Source: Holacanthus passer
Lineage: Eukaryota > Chordata > Actinopteri > Pomacanthidae
Length of the DNA stretch: 64,000 nucleotides
Assembly (NCBI GenBank): GCA_025331565.1
Contig: JAFREQ010000048.1
Coordinates: 310,001 to 374,000, forward strand
Direction: 5' to 3'
The translations under genes were made by a program, and so were the position numbers. Numbering within the stretch: position 1 is the stretch's first letter; every line of letters starts with the position of its first letter. This document shows positions 10,500-21,189 of this stretch, one piece after another. The notes under the pieces are model-generated. The model was not told the DNA's origin. It ran no database searches and saw nothing but the letters and a program-made list of their open reading frames with translations.

Positions 10500-12735
10500 A
10501 TACACAGCAATTCTAGTGAACCCTGTCTTCTGCATTGGGCACCTAATCAGCTTTGGTTACTTCTTTTGTCAAGTTTACTTTTCATTATTTAGATGTAGAC
10601 GTACAAAAATTTCACAAATTCTGGCTAATTAGATTTTGTGTTTTTAAAATTCCTCCCGTAGCATAGGACCTTACATTTCACATAATGAAACCTAGAGCAA
10701 CAATAGCATCTTTTTTGTTGGACTCCCCCTACTTGATGAAAGCCCATGCTTTTAACTCAGGTTTTCTGTTATAAATTTTCTTGGTAGTTACCAAGACCAA
10801 GCTGAGATAATGACACTGACATGTGGCCAGGACATTTATGTATGTGTACCTGATTTTGATATCACAAAGCAAAAATCCTGAAGTCATACAAAAGACTTGA
10901 AGCGTGCTTGTACTTGAAGGCACAATTTTTTTTGGCAGAATTAATGTGACAAGGACATCAATGGATATTCTGGCCACATGTGGACAGGTTTGTACAATTA
11001 TTTTTATTTTATTACAACTTTTGTTTGGAAAAGTGCTAGGTAGCCTGCTAGCCACTCATTAATGTTATGGGCCTATATTTGTGTAGGTAAAACATAGCCA
11101 CAGAATGAATGAGCCCCTACTGAAGCCTTGGATAGCTCCAGAGAAGACAGGGACAGATTTGACAGCCCATTGTCCATGTCCATGCATGGCAGGACACGGA
11201 GAGACATGTTTACCGTTACGTCCAGAGTGAGATCGCACACCATGTACTTCACTACCATGTCAGTGGCTTCAGCCAACACAAACAAAGAAAATCTGCTGCA
11301 TTGAACTGTCTCCTATAGATATGAACTGCTCCAGAATGCAGAGTAGACAGGACTGGAATCCAGTGGACAGGAATGTGATCAGTGAAGCTACACCAAGGAA
11401 GTCAAAAGATCAAATACAGTGAGAGATTTAAGTCACAAAAGCAGCATTCTGTGACTTTTGTGTGTGGACAACTTCAGAATTATATATTGAGAGAATAACC
11501 CCAGATTCCGATTTTGAAAGAGCCTTTTTACAGTGAGTAGGAAAATGGATTACAGGAAGGCCTCAGCAGCTTGTACCAGTCGCATGATACACACTGTGTT
11601 ACGGTGCTGTGCCACAGGAGTGAGAAACAGAGACAAGAGGGGCCAGATTGGGAGAGAAATAATCTCGATCTAGTGTCCAGTGGTTGTTGATATCGTTTTG
11701 AGAAAATAATCTTTACAGTACATAAAAAGAAGTTCTATGAATCTGCACTCGATTGCTCCTCAAGACCGGATGTGTGTCTCAGTCAGTAAACTGAATCTGA
11801 ATCACCAGAACTGAACGTGTAGGTATGTTGAGTGTTAAATTTGCTAAAGAATTCAATTTTATAATTTTACATTCTGTTTCAAGTTTTTTAAAATTCAGTT
11901 CCCAACTAGTGTGAGATCCAGCTCTTTCATTTCAGCTACTTCAGTGGACCTTGAGAAATACTTACACATACAGTGAACCCAAGGTCGAGAATTAACTGCG
12001 AGGCTCAAACCAACTTTATAACTATTTTCTGACACAAGGTCTTGCTAGTATTTTTATAATTAGAAAACAACTAATATCCTGCGCAGTGTGATCGCAGAAT
12101 GACAAGGTGTGAAACAGTGGTCCACAGAAAAACACCACTGGCTGTGTAACTACATTTAATAATGAAATGAAACCAACAACGAGCAAAAACATGCATGAGC
12201 TGCAGAAGCATGGATGCTCAGTGACACATGTCATCGTCTATAGTCCACAGTTCCTCCCAGGAAAGCAAACATGGCGGCGGTGCAGTGACAGTGATGGAGC
12301 ACATGTTGAAATCTCAGGGCGAGTCTGCGGGTCGAGGTGACAACGCGCTGCAGAGATAAGGCCTCGGCTTTACAGACAGACACAAGCTGTGTGAGCTACA
12401 GCAGCAGCAATGAGTTTAATCTGGGTTTACCTATGGAATTATTAACCCTCAATTACCAGCAAGGGATGTTTACTAATCAAGGTTCCTCCGGACAAAACAG
12501 TGATTATGAGGTTAATTATCCTGTCTGGGTTAAAAAACACCCTTGTCAGAGCAAGCATTATATATTAACCAAACACATCATTGATATGCAATCTCCTCTC
12601 ACACACCCTCTGTGCTGTTCGTCCTGAAAGACCAGTCTCAGTAGAGCCGAGAGCACATTACATGAAGCAGCATTCTTTCCTCTATTTTTTTATTTTTTAT
12701 TATTTAGCCAAATTCTGGCGCTTGCGAGATTCATC
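10500..12735. other. Non-genic DNA
   Basis: No convincing gene. The minus-strand frame at 11,073-11,285 and the 108-codon minus-strand frame at 10,729-11,055 have no recognised family. Near 12,270 the word AACATGGCGGCGG matches a YY1-type site and sits in a small CpG-containing patch (12,250-12,380), but no transcript structure follows. At 11,891-11,907 lies the inverted partner of the word at 908-924. Confidence 0.4.
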
Positions 12736-12739
12736 ATTG

Positions 12740-13589
12740 TGATTTGGTCATGAGGAACTCTGTCCATGATTTCCAAAAAGAATGTCAAATTTTGATTCAT
12801 CAGAGCAAGATGGATAGTTCCACATCGACTCAGTCCATCTCAAATGGGCCCAAGGAGGCGCTGGTGCTTCTGGATCATGTTTATATATGGTTTCTTCTTT
12901 GCATGGTACAGGTTTAACCTGCATTTGTGGATGCAGTGATGAACTGTGTTCACAGAAGATGGTTTCTGGGAGTGATTTTAAGCCCATGTAGTGATTTCCA
13001 CTACAGAGTCCTGTCTGTTTTTAATGCAGTGCTGCCCAAAGATCACGGCCAGCCAGTTCCTTTGGTCAGACACTTCTCCAGATTATCTGAATCTTTTAAT
13101 GATATTATCTACTGTAGATGATGAAATCCCCTAATTCTTTGTAAAACACTGAGGAACATTATTCTGAAATTGTTGAACCATTTGCTCATATAGTCTCTCA
13201 CAGAGTGGTGAACCTCTTCCCATCTTTACTTCTGAGAGACTCAGCCTCTTTTTATACTCAGTCATGTTACTGACCTGTTGCAAATTAACCTCATTAGTTT
13301 GGAGATGTTCCTCCAGGCGTTGTTTTTAGCATTACACAACTTTTCCAGTGTTTTGTTGTCCCTGTCCCAACTTCTTTGAAACATGTTGCTGACATCAAAT
13401 GTAAAATGAGCATATATTTTTCATTATTCATTTCCTTTCACTGATAACATTTTTCAGGTCCAACATTTAATGTGTTATTTTTGCATTATTTTCTATTAAA
13501 TATAGGGTTTAAATGATTTGCAAACCATCAAATTCTGACTTTATTAACACTTTACACAGCGTCCCAACTTTTTTGGAATTGGGCTTGTA
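12740..13589 (-). mobile_element. Truncated Tc1/mariner-type transposon
   Basis: Read on the minus strand, the element starts at 13,589 with TA and the terminal word ACAAGCCCAATTCCAAAAAA followed by GTTGGGACG, typical of a fish Tc1-like family. A leader with a second GTTGGGACAGGG word follows, then a transposase gene from about 13,230 downward. It stops near 12,740, shortly after the second catalytic Asp region, so the 3' third and the other terminus are lost. The transposase frame carries several shifts and stops. It belongs to a different subfamily from the copies at 6.6 and 20.9 kb. It is a dead, truncated insertion. Confidence 0.85.
12748..12987 (-). pseudogene. Tc1-like transposase fragment (middle of DDE domain)
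   Basis: The 79-codon open stretch translates to a piece of a Tc1-type DDE/D transposase, the enzyme that cuts at inverted termini and inserts at TA. The diagnostic part is WAHLRWTESMWNYPSCSDES, continuing into KFDILFGNHG. This matches the family pattern in which the second catalytic Asp lies in W-S-D-E-S before a phenylalanine-containing strand; here the Trp is replaced (C-S-D-E-S) but the Asp remains. Upstream the match continues in other frames, for example the 'ttcaccactctgtgagagac' leader at about 13,190. The N-terminal helix-turn-helix region is broken by stops, and the third acidic residue is beyond the truncation. It is not functional. Confidence 0.8.
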
Positions 13590-13599
13590 AAAAGTCCGG

Positions 13600-14424
13600 G
13601 CATCACCAGTTATTACACTTCATCCTGTCAGGACCATGATTGTCTGTACCTGTCAATTTCACATCAATTGCCAATAATTATAGGAATTTATATACATTCA
13701 CCTAGTGTGTAAAGAGCAGTAGGGATAAGGGTGAGATGCTCCTGTCACACAGCTGAATGTGGTACAGCTGGATCAGCAGGACATTGGAGGTTTACAGCAA
13801 AGGACAGTATAATTCCTGAATAATAAAACCCAGTCTAACTAGATTACAAATAGAGCATAGCATGAGCTGAGGCAGAGCATTGAACTAGTGCTTGTATTAG
13901 CTGACTGGCATCAGCTCTTTCTTCCATCACTGGCTCTGCAGCTACCAGCTAACCCTGTCCACTCGTATTTATTAAGGTGTTCCACACAGACGTTTTCATT
14001 TGACACATCTAACTATTCCTCTGCTGATGCCAACTCCAGTTGCTGCCACAGCTCCCTCAGCCCAATCTCCTCCATTACACTGATATGATTCAGATTTGAT
14101 GTTAAAAGCGAATCAATCTAACTGTATTTCCATTTTATACAAATGGTTATGGTTGTGATTCCTTGAAGTGTCTCTGACTGAACTTGCTTTATGTTAACAC
14201 AGCACACACACACATACACATGTAAAATCATCTGGAAAATACCATTACATAACCAATTACTTTTAAAAAAGCAAAGTTTCCTTGATCCAGTGACATTAGA
14301 ATGCAAATAAATTCAACGAGAGCAGGTTCACAAGTAAAACCTGCTCTATCATGGAAATGTTTGTCTCATATCTTAACATTTTTTAAAAAAAAACATAAAG
14401 TAGGCCCATTACCTGGCTTATGGA

Positions 14425-14428
<4 letters not shown>
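13600..14428. other. Non-genic DNA
   Basis: No gene or element is recognised between the Tc1 copy and the microsatellite. An open frame at 13,888-14,088 is Ser/Leu-rich and of no known family. Confidence 0.45.

Positions 14429-14504
<76 letters not shown>
14429..14504. repeat. Compound microsatellite (CA)n(GA)n
   Basis: About 19 CA units run directly into about 19 GA units. It is a clean compound dinucleotide repeat, probably length-polymorphic. The 95-codon frame that crosses it is an artefact of the repeat. Confidence 0.98.
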
Positions 14505-14506
<2 letters not shown>

Positions 14507-14509
14507 CAA

Positions 14510-15637
14510 TGTTCTAGTTCAGCTAATTCATATTAAACCACTGTCTTTGCTCTCCTGTCTGGCTGCATGTGCAGCTGATAGAATATAAACACGACCATGT
14601 TCTGAATCGAATGTCCCTCTGTGGTTTAATCAGCAGTGTTTTGACAAGTTGTCATACACTAACTGAAATTCATAATTAATTCAACTATATGTGTTCAAAA
14701 CTACTGCTGATGAAGATCACCTGTATCTGTGCGCTCCAGCAGTCAAACAGCAGATGACTTTCAGACACATATGACTTCATTCTAATGCTAAATGACTTTT
14801 CTAGCACAAGGCTCTTCAGAGAGTCCTGGCAGAGCAGGAGTCATCTGTAAAAATGGACCTCCTGAAGAGGGAAGCACCACATCAACACATTTCTCAGCAC
14901 TGGCCAACAATGAAGTGGGAGAAAAAAGGACTCATGGAGTGTTTACCTGGTGAAAGGACAACATTTATCTAGGTTGTACCCATTCAAAAGCTCACTGTTG
15001 ACATCACTTGCTACATTTCACAAATCTCATTACTGATTAACGTGTGAAAAATGCTCCAGGACTCTGGAACTTTCCTAAGCAAAGAGGATTAATGATGCCT
15101 TTTTTATCTTGTTTACATATCAAACATACAGTTTTCATTCATTTTAAGCAAACATGTTCCCTTTTGAAGGTTGGCGACAGTGCATCTGTGATGGAGAGCT
15201 AGATACAGCGTGCACACGTGGCAGTCAACAGGCTGTCGTTCGAGTTAGCCACATCACATAACCTGCGGTGGAAAAGTACAGCACACTGACCAACACACTG
15301 ACCTCTGTGTGGCTCATGTCACACAGGCCTACACCGAACTGTCAGTACGGATGGCAGCGACAGTACGATGGTACGAGTCCTTCATGCACCTTTCTAGATG
15401 TGTTTTCTGCCTGGTAAACTCGGAAAAATAATTTGGCTGATCTGTATCTTTCTCCAACATCAGACAAGAAGTTTATTCATGTGAGTACTACTGTGCATGT
15501 GAATAAAGGTTTACACAGTTTACAGTACACATGTTGAAAAAACCATCAAGTCTGCAGTTGACAAGTTCAACAAATAAATGGATTCTGATCCTGATGCTCT
15601 ATGGCTTTACTTTTCATTCTGTCTCTCCTTTTTCCAG
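14510..15637. other. Non-genic DNA upstream of the candidate exon
   Basis: No RNA or repeat is recognised. A (gtacgatggtacgag)-type partial palindrome lies near 15,362-15,378. The last 35 bases form a pyrimidine-rich tract ending in CCAG at 15,637. Confidence 0.4.
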
Positions 15638-15755
15638 AGAAAGAGTGGTCCTTTGATGAATTCAAAATGTCAGAAGACATAGCAAGTGTTCCTTCATTAC
15701 CTGGCATTAATGAATCTATAAATCCCTGGAAAATTATTTATCAACCAGGAATCAG
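15638..15755 (+). CDS. Candidate internal coding exon (unidentified)
   Basis: This has the best splice context in the window. A long pyrimidine tract (ttcattctgtctctcctttt, then tccag) ends at 15,637, and CAG|gtaatt follows at 15,755/15,756. Of the three frames only one is open; it begins after two bases and gives 38 codons plus two bases. The translation starts KEWSFDEFKMSEDIASV and later has NPWKIIYQPGI. It is acidic then neutral, with three Trp/Tyr-type aromatic positions and no low complexity. No family is recognised. At 118 bases it has the usual length of a vertebrate internal exon. No neighbouring plus-strand exon with compatible phase is established. It may belong to a gene lying mainly outside the window, or be a chance combination. 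Confidence 0.35.
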
Positions 15756-17170
15756 GTAATTATAAACCCTTATAAAAGTGGTATGCTTTGGAAAATGTAC
15801 AGCAGTAAAGTACTGGATGTATAAGTTGTAGTAAATATGCTAAAATATTCCAAACATTTTTTAATCGCAAAATCAATATTTGTCTGTTTTCATTTTGTAA
15901 GCATTTTATTAAAAATCCGAGCTGGAACTGGACTGATAACTGATAAATGATTAGATGTGTCTCTGTCTTTGTCATCATCATTGCTTCAGTGATTCTTTAG
16001 CTTTCCTGCTAACTGAGTCATTTCCTCAAGTCAAAAAGCACAGCCTATATTGTTCATCTATGCAACCAAATGATATCTGTTCAAACCATCATCAGAGTAT
16101 GCTTTGTGTGTGTTGTCACTCTTGTGTCTATGCACTCGTAAGCAACAACTTTGGTAGCACAACAATTCAAAGCATTTCCAAATTTGGCTTCACTGTCATT
16201 GTACTCGACACAGTAGTCTCAGAGCAGCAAGGGCACATGGGATTTCAGCAGTGAGCCAAAGTCATCGTGCCATGAAGTTTGTCCTTTGTATGATTCTTTA
16301 CTTTCAGCAATGGAAAATGGTCCTTCCCTGTTTTGATGGTTGATTGCAAGCATGTGGGAACCCCATTAATTTTCCCCTTCACTTCAGTGGCCCGAGGTCT
16401 CGTAAGGACATTTCATCAGAGCGGCTTTCTACTTCTAAGCACAATCTGGTTTATGGCCTTAGAGCTGAAATGGGGGTGACACTCAGATGATGGAAATATG
16501 AGTCCTGGATTCTGATAATCAAATCAGCCTGTAAAAAACATGTAACTCACTCTGTGACACTCCAGGAAATCTCACAGCTAATCACTGAGAGGTTGTTCAT
16601 GGAGTCTGTGAAGATTCTCCAGGTTCTAGTTATCCAAGGAGAGCTGTGAGAGGTGTGTGTCAAGAAGTCAGGAATAGAAAAGGGGAAAAAGCAGATTCTG
16701 AAAATTGACCGATGTCCGACCTGAGATGATAGAGACTTCTTAAAAGTAAATATAAGCCATTAGAGGAATGTTTAAATGTAAAGTCCCCAGAAAGTTTAAA
16801 GGGTAATTTTGGTTAATTACAACTTTTACAGTACTTTTACAACTTCACAACTTTTCATTATTTTGTCCATCTTTCCTATCAGCAATACTAACACTGTGAA
16901 ATCTGGTAAGGAAGCCCTAAGAAAAAAAGTTACAAATTCCTAGTGATCAATTTTCTAAGTCTGATCTAAATTGTTTTCTTTTCTGTGTTTATGGCATAAG
17001 AACAGGTTTTGTTCTTGTTGGCAAACTCTTTCCAAGTTCTGGCAGATGAAAACATGTTTTTTGTGTGTGTGTTTGTTGCAATACTCATTTTGGCCACAAG
17101 AGGCTGAAGCGCATCATTACCCCACACATGGAGAAATGTCCCTGCCAGCCTTCTAACACATAGTTAACAT
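15756..17170. other. Non-genic DNA with one conserved-element-like patch
   Basis: A mixed-composition patch at about 16,330-16,480 (containing 'cccattaattttccccttc' and 'gcggctttctacttctaag') resembles a conserved non-coding element, but this cannot be tested from one sequence. Nothing else is recognised. Confidence 0.25.
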
Positions 17171-17175
17171 TATGA

Positions 17176-17275
17176 CAGGGTGTATTTTAACCACGATCTT
17201 TACTGTCTCAACCAACTACTTTTTGTGCCTAAACCTAACCAACTGCAACTGAAAACTGAAAATAATAAAGGTTGA
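17176..17275 (-). repeat. Interspersed repeat copy, minus orientation
   Basis: Contains 'ttttaaccacgatctttac' and 'tgcctaaacctaaccaac', the reverse-complement wording of a repeat whose sense form lies at 17,924-18,060. Such TAACC/GGTTA-type words with 'acgatctt' are common in fish genomes, often near ends of non-autonomous DNA elements. Confidence 0.45.
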
Positions 17276-17561
17276 ATAAAATCACTAAAAATAGAATTCT
17301 CCCACAGTCCTGTTTCTGACCCATTCAGCCATCCATAGCAAAACTTTTTTTTTTCAACCTGTTTCACAGACTTAAAAAAATAAAACAAGGAGCTTTGAAA
17401 TCCTAACCAAACTGAACTGTGTCACAGTGTACAGACCCCTTCCTCTTTTTCTCCTTCGTTTCCAACCTGTCTGATCATGTGACTGCGTGTGTTTCTTGAC
17501 TGTCTTGCCTTTCTTGAGGCGATGTCACCATGTTCACAAATCTGAACAGTTCAATAGTTGC

Positions 17562-17690
17562 AGAATGAAAACAAAAAAGAAATTACCTAGGTCCCCAAAA
17601 AGAAAAAAAAAAACTTTTTCTTTTTTCTTTCTTTCTTTCTTCTTCTTCCTCTTTTTTTTTTTTTTTTTTTTACAAAAATAAAGCTAAATA
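17562..17690. repeat. Homopurine block followed by polypyrimidine/poly(T) tract
   Basis: A-rich sequence (17,570-17,611) is followed by TTTC-type repeats and a 22-base T run up to 17,671. It is low-complexity DNA and a likely slippage site; part of it is self-complementary (poly A followed by poly T). Confidence 0.9.
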
Positions 17691-17923
17691 CTTTCAAAGG
17701 TGAAAAGAGACCAAGCCGCATCTTCATGTGATATCATATGAATGAATGGATAAAGTTCAGTAGCCCCCTGGTCCTGGATCTTTAGTAAAAGAAATAATGG
17801 TGCAGTATCACTACTATGTATTCAGTTAATTGAACAATACAGAAACTGATGAAAGAATCCAACATCTTTTAACATCAAATGCCAACATTGTAAACATTAT
17901 TTCTTATAAAGTATTTGTAAATT

Positions 17924-18200
17924 CAACATGGTTAAGATTAGAGAACGATTGTGTTTAGGTTAAGATTTGATTTAGGTTTGGCAACTAAAACACTTGGTTA
18001 AGGTTAATGAAAAACTGTGGTTTAATAAAGTGAACATTAACTGGTTGAATGTGACCGGCCTCCCAAATGAAAGTCCTGTTGTGCTTCATGCTTATTTACT
18101 GTCTTGACCTCCACACCCTTACTTCATGTATGACTACATCAATGACCCAGTGCTTCTTGCTTTGAATGTAAGACACATTTCACTCTTCCACTCTCTCTTC
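17924..18200 (+). repeat. Interspersed repeat copy, plus orientation
   Basis: Contains 'gtttaggttaagatttgatt', 'aacacttggttaaggttaat' and then 'ggcctcccaaatgaaagtcc' and 'cttgacctccacaccc'. Together with the opposite-orientation fragment at 17,176-17,275 it brackets about 650 bases. The two may be the ends of one non-autonomous element or two separate insertions. No terminal inverted repeat could be fixed. Confidence 0.45.
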
Positions 18201-18231
18201 TTCACTACCTCTTAACACTTATATGTGGCTT

Positions 18232-18429
18232 TTAGTTAAATACCACCAATGAATTTGATATCAATTCTTGGTGAATAATTTCAGATGCCATCCTTTGCTT
18301 ATCTGTCCCATCATTTGAACTAAGATGTACAGAACAGGCAGGCTCTAGGGATGATGGATAGAAAACCTGCAGCCACCAGGACTCTGTGGACCACTTCATA
18401 GTCAACTGGGCGTTTCTGACACCGAGCAC
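18232..18429 (-). other. Open stretch of uncertain origin, probably repeat-derived
   Basis: A 65-codon minus-strand frame includes a motif-free peptide. The DNA wording ('gtcagaaacgcccagttgac', 'tatgaagtggtcc') reads like a dispersed fish repeat rather than a gene. No splice sites or family support it. Confidence 0.2.
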
Positions 18430-18689
18430 AATCCAACAGCAACAATGACCTCAAAGGTGGGTGTTTGTCTTGTGGTTGGCCTGTGTTTTCACTTGCATAT
18501 ATTTACTCGCATATAGTCATAGAAATCTCAAGTGAGACAGCAACATAAATCTAAAATGCAGTGAAATGCAGAAAAGCCACAGAGAAAATGTAGAAGTCTA
18601 GTTAGTTTATTTCTACTAAGCCTACTAGATAAGGCTGCTAAGCTGTATTTGATGATTGAATCATACTCTTTCTTGTAAAGATATCAGAA

Positions 18690-18760
18690 AGGAGAAGTGA
18701 AAACTTTGACCTGCTGGTGGAGCCAGATGGATGAGGATGAAGAGCCTGGAGTGACTGACT
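18690..18760 (+). repeat. Small fragment of an abundant fish interspersed repeat
   Basis: 'gaaaactttgacctgctggt' followed by a degraded 'ggagccagatgga' is the wording seen just before the 'cctctgggga' core in the repeats at 39.2, 51.5 and 52.9 kb. Only this short piece is present. Confidence 0.35.
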
Positions 18761-19048
18761 GACACCACTAGCAGCACGTTCCCTGTTTTCCTATAATGGA
18801 TGTGATATACTAACAATGGAATGACAACAGCAAGGCAATTTCATTTACACAGAAGATTTCATTAAAGGTAAATTCAACATGCTTTACATCAAAAGGCATG
18901 AACCAGGTTAATGTATCCATCAAAGACACATTGAGTTGATCCAGATCTGCATCACCTAAATGCAACACTGTTAGTTAAACAAAAAGCATCCAAGTCTGTA
19001 CTAAAAACTCAGAGATTAAAAGTCATTGCAACGTCTGTACTCTCTTAC

Positions 19049-19143
19049 CTTACAGTCTGGCTGAGCTGTTCTTGCAGTTCCAATTTGAAATGGTGGGGTC
19101 TGATGTCCGTCCCATTCTCCATCTGGTAACATGTCATTTGTAT
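19049..19143 (-). CDS. Candidate internal coding exon (unidentified)
   Basis: On the minus strand a pyrimidine-rich acceptor (gctttcacttatctactgtag) ends just above 19,143, and a good donor AAG|gtaagag follows below 19,049. The 95 bases between are open in two of three frames. The frame beginning after two bases gives 31 codons, including DMLPDGEWDGHQTPPFQ and ending CK at the junction; the alternative begins IQMTCYQMENGTDIRPHHF. No family is recognised. Length and splice context suit an internal exon, but no flanking exon is established. It lies on the opposite strand from the 15,638 candidate, so the two cannot belong to one transcript. It sits about 280 bases from the 471-base tandem duplication. 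Confidence 0.3.
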
Positions 19144-19420
19144 CTACAGTAGATAAGTGAAAGCATGTTAATGCAGGTGTATGGGCACACAAAACACACT
19201 GAAAGTGGAATATGTTCAGATGGACCTGACCTTGAGGTGGTCTGGCTCAGGACGCATTCTTAAGAAAAATACACACGACAATTTGAAAGGTCGCCTAACT
19301 CAAAAAATACAGATGAGCCCTTTTGGCCAATACAGTTGAGTCATTTTGGGAGACTCCCGAAGAGCCGTGATTGACATCACACCTCAGAAGGATTTTCACT
19401 CTGTGCTGGAATTCTCAGTT

Positions 19421-19891
19421 TGGCTGTACTGAAAAGTGTAACCACAAACCAACCAGAATCTTAGGACTGGCTTTGATTGTGTGTGTTTTAACCTATTAAT
19501 CAGAAGAAGAGACTTCTTGTTTCAGCATGAGTTAAAATGTCATTCAGCCTGTGTTTTTAGGACTTATTCATAGATTATGGTGATTACATGGGATAATAAT
19601 TGAGGTCGGGAATCTAACGTCAGCCCAGACCTATTTCCACACATTCACAACAGACCAAATTTTAAATTGCAATTTTTTTTAAATTAGATTGATTTAGCTA
19701 AAGGATAAGTAATTACATGTTAATGAGCAACAGGTAACGTAACTTCTCTTTACATAAGCTCATGTAAACAGCGTAAAGTGTCTTCAGTTTTTAATTGATT
19801 TAATAGTCACTGTCATAATAAGGCTACAGGTATAAATATTCATATTCATTCCTTTTGTGCACTTTAGGGGCATTTGTTTTGTGCCTGGTGA
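19421..19891. repeat. Tandem duplication, unit 1 (471 bases)
   Basis: The unit begins 'tggctgtactgaaaagtgta' and contains 'ggataataattgaggtcggg', 'aatctaacgtcagcccagac' and, near its end, 'ggctacaggtataaatattc'. All recur in the same order in unit 2 immediately downstream, so this is a direct head-to-tail duplication. Divergence is modest (scattered substitutions and small indels). No coding frame is conserved between the copies. Confidence 0.95.
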
Positions 19892-20464
19892 TGGCTTTAC
19901 TGAAAAGTGTAACCACAAACCAACCAGAATCTTAAGAGTGGCTGTAGGTATTTTGATTGTGTTTTTAACATATTAATGAAAAGAAAAGACTTCTTGTTTC
20001 AGCACGAGTTAAAATGTCATTAGGCCTATTTTTAGGACTTATTCATAGATTATAGTGATTACATGGGATAATAATTGAGGTCGGGAATCTAACGTCAGCC
20101 CAGACCTATTTCCACACATTCACAACACAACACACAGTATATTGCAAATGTTCTGTTGATTTTTTTTAAAATCTTTACATGAACTTATCTTTCAGATAAG
20201 TAAAGTAAAAAGTAAACAGATTAATTTATCTAAAAGCTAAGTAATTACCTGTTAATAAACAACAGGTAATGTAACTTATCTTTTAAGCAAGGTAATGCAA
20301 ACAGGTAATGTAACTTATGATTTGGAGAAGTGAATGTAAACAGCCAGCCGTCTTCAGGTTTTAATCATTTTAATATTCCAATGCACTGTCATAATGAGGC
20401 TACAGGTATAAATATTCATATACATCCCTGCTGTGCACTTTTGGGGCATTTGTTTTGCACCTGG
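19892..20464. repeat. Tandem duplication, unit 2 (about 573 bases)
   Basis: The second copy starts 'tggctttactgaaaagtgta' at 19,892 and ends around 20,464 at 'gcacctgg', matching 'gtgcctgg' just before the end of unit 1. It is about 100 bases longer, largely because 'caggtaatgtaacttat' is itself locally repeated (about 20,264-20,320) and because of extra sequence near 20,130-20,220. The copies share the stretch from 'gacttattcatagattat' through 'ctatttccacacattcacaa' with few changes. Confidence 0.95.
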
Positions 20465-20469
20465 CATTT

Positions 20470-20889
20470 CCTCAGAGCTCTGACTGGACAGATCATCATG
20501 AAGCTCTGCTACTTCTGAGTAACTGGAGGCAGTCGTGATATTGCACTTTTTTCTTCTTTTGTTGTCCTCCCTCTTAGCTCTACCTTGTCTCTTTCTCTCC
20601 TTCTCTCTTTCTCCTGCGCTGTCCACTTTTCCCTACACTGCTTAGTCATCTGCACTCCACACACCGACTGAGCGTCGCATTGATGTGTACTGCAACCTAT
20701 CACGTGCAATGACCATCAGGTTAAAGCAAGCAGGAGGGCTTACACCTACACATTTTATTTTGCATTTTTCACTCTGATGGGACCCTGGGCAAATCAGCTG
20801 TCCAGACCTCCAGGAGCTGGTACTTCCTGTGGCCAGTCACATGGCATGTTACATGCTGATATAAAGCACCTCCTACAACATGCTATGAG
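20470..20889. other. Non-genic DNA
   Basis: A pyrimidine-rich stretch (20,546-20,640) produces long minus-strand frames rich in Arg, Lys and Glu; these are compositional. No gene is seen. Confidence 0.5.
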
Positions 20890-21178
20890 CATCTTTCCGC
20901 ACCTGTTTGGATCATTCCACAGGTAAACAGGTTCATTGGTAACAGGTGATAGCATCATGATTGGGTATGAAAGGTTCATCCTGGAAAGTTATTCACAAGC
21001 AAGGATGGAGCAAGTTTCACCACTTTGTGAAACATGTGATCGTATAAAGGAGATTACTACATGGGCTTGGGATCACTTCATAAAACCACTGTCAGTAAAA
21101 AACAGTTTGCAAGTGATTGCATTCTGTTTTTATTTACTTTTTACACAACGTCCCAACTTTTTGGAATCACGGTTCAAT
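20890..21178 (+). mobile_element. Internally deleted Tc1-like element (MITE-like)
   Basis: The copy keeps the Tc1 leader ('cacaggtaaacaggttcatt', 'ggtaacaggtgatagcatca', 'tgattgggtatgaaaggttc'), the start of the transposase region ('tttcaccactttgtgaaa'), a short middle piece ('ggagattactacatgggctt', 'cataaaaccactgtcag') and then the 3' end ('gcattctgtttttatttac', 'acacaacgtcccaacttttt'). Two large internal deletions remove the HTH and all catalytic residues. It cannot encode transposase but keeps 3'-terminal wording. It shares subfamily words with the opposite-strand fragment at 6,600-6,750. Confidence 0.8.
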
Positions 21179-21189
21179 GTGCTTCTACG

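Noticed and set aside
10729..11055. 108-codon minus-strand frame
   Set aside because: AT-rich, Ile/Lys/Tyr-heavy translation typical of chance; no family or splice signals.
14301..14588. 95-codon frame with Thr-His and Arg-Glu runs
   Set aside because: Produced by the CA/GA microsatellite.
20354..20709. Arg/Lys/Glu-rich minus-strand frames
   Set aside because: Result of a pyrimidine-rich tract; no domain.
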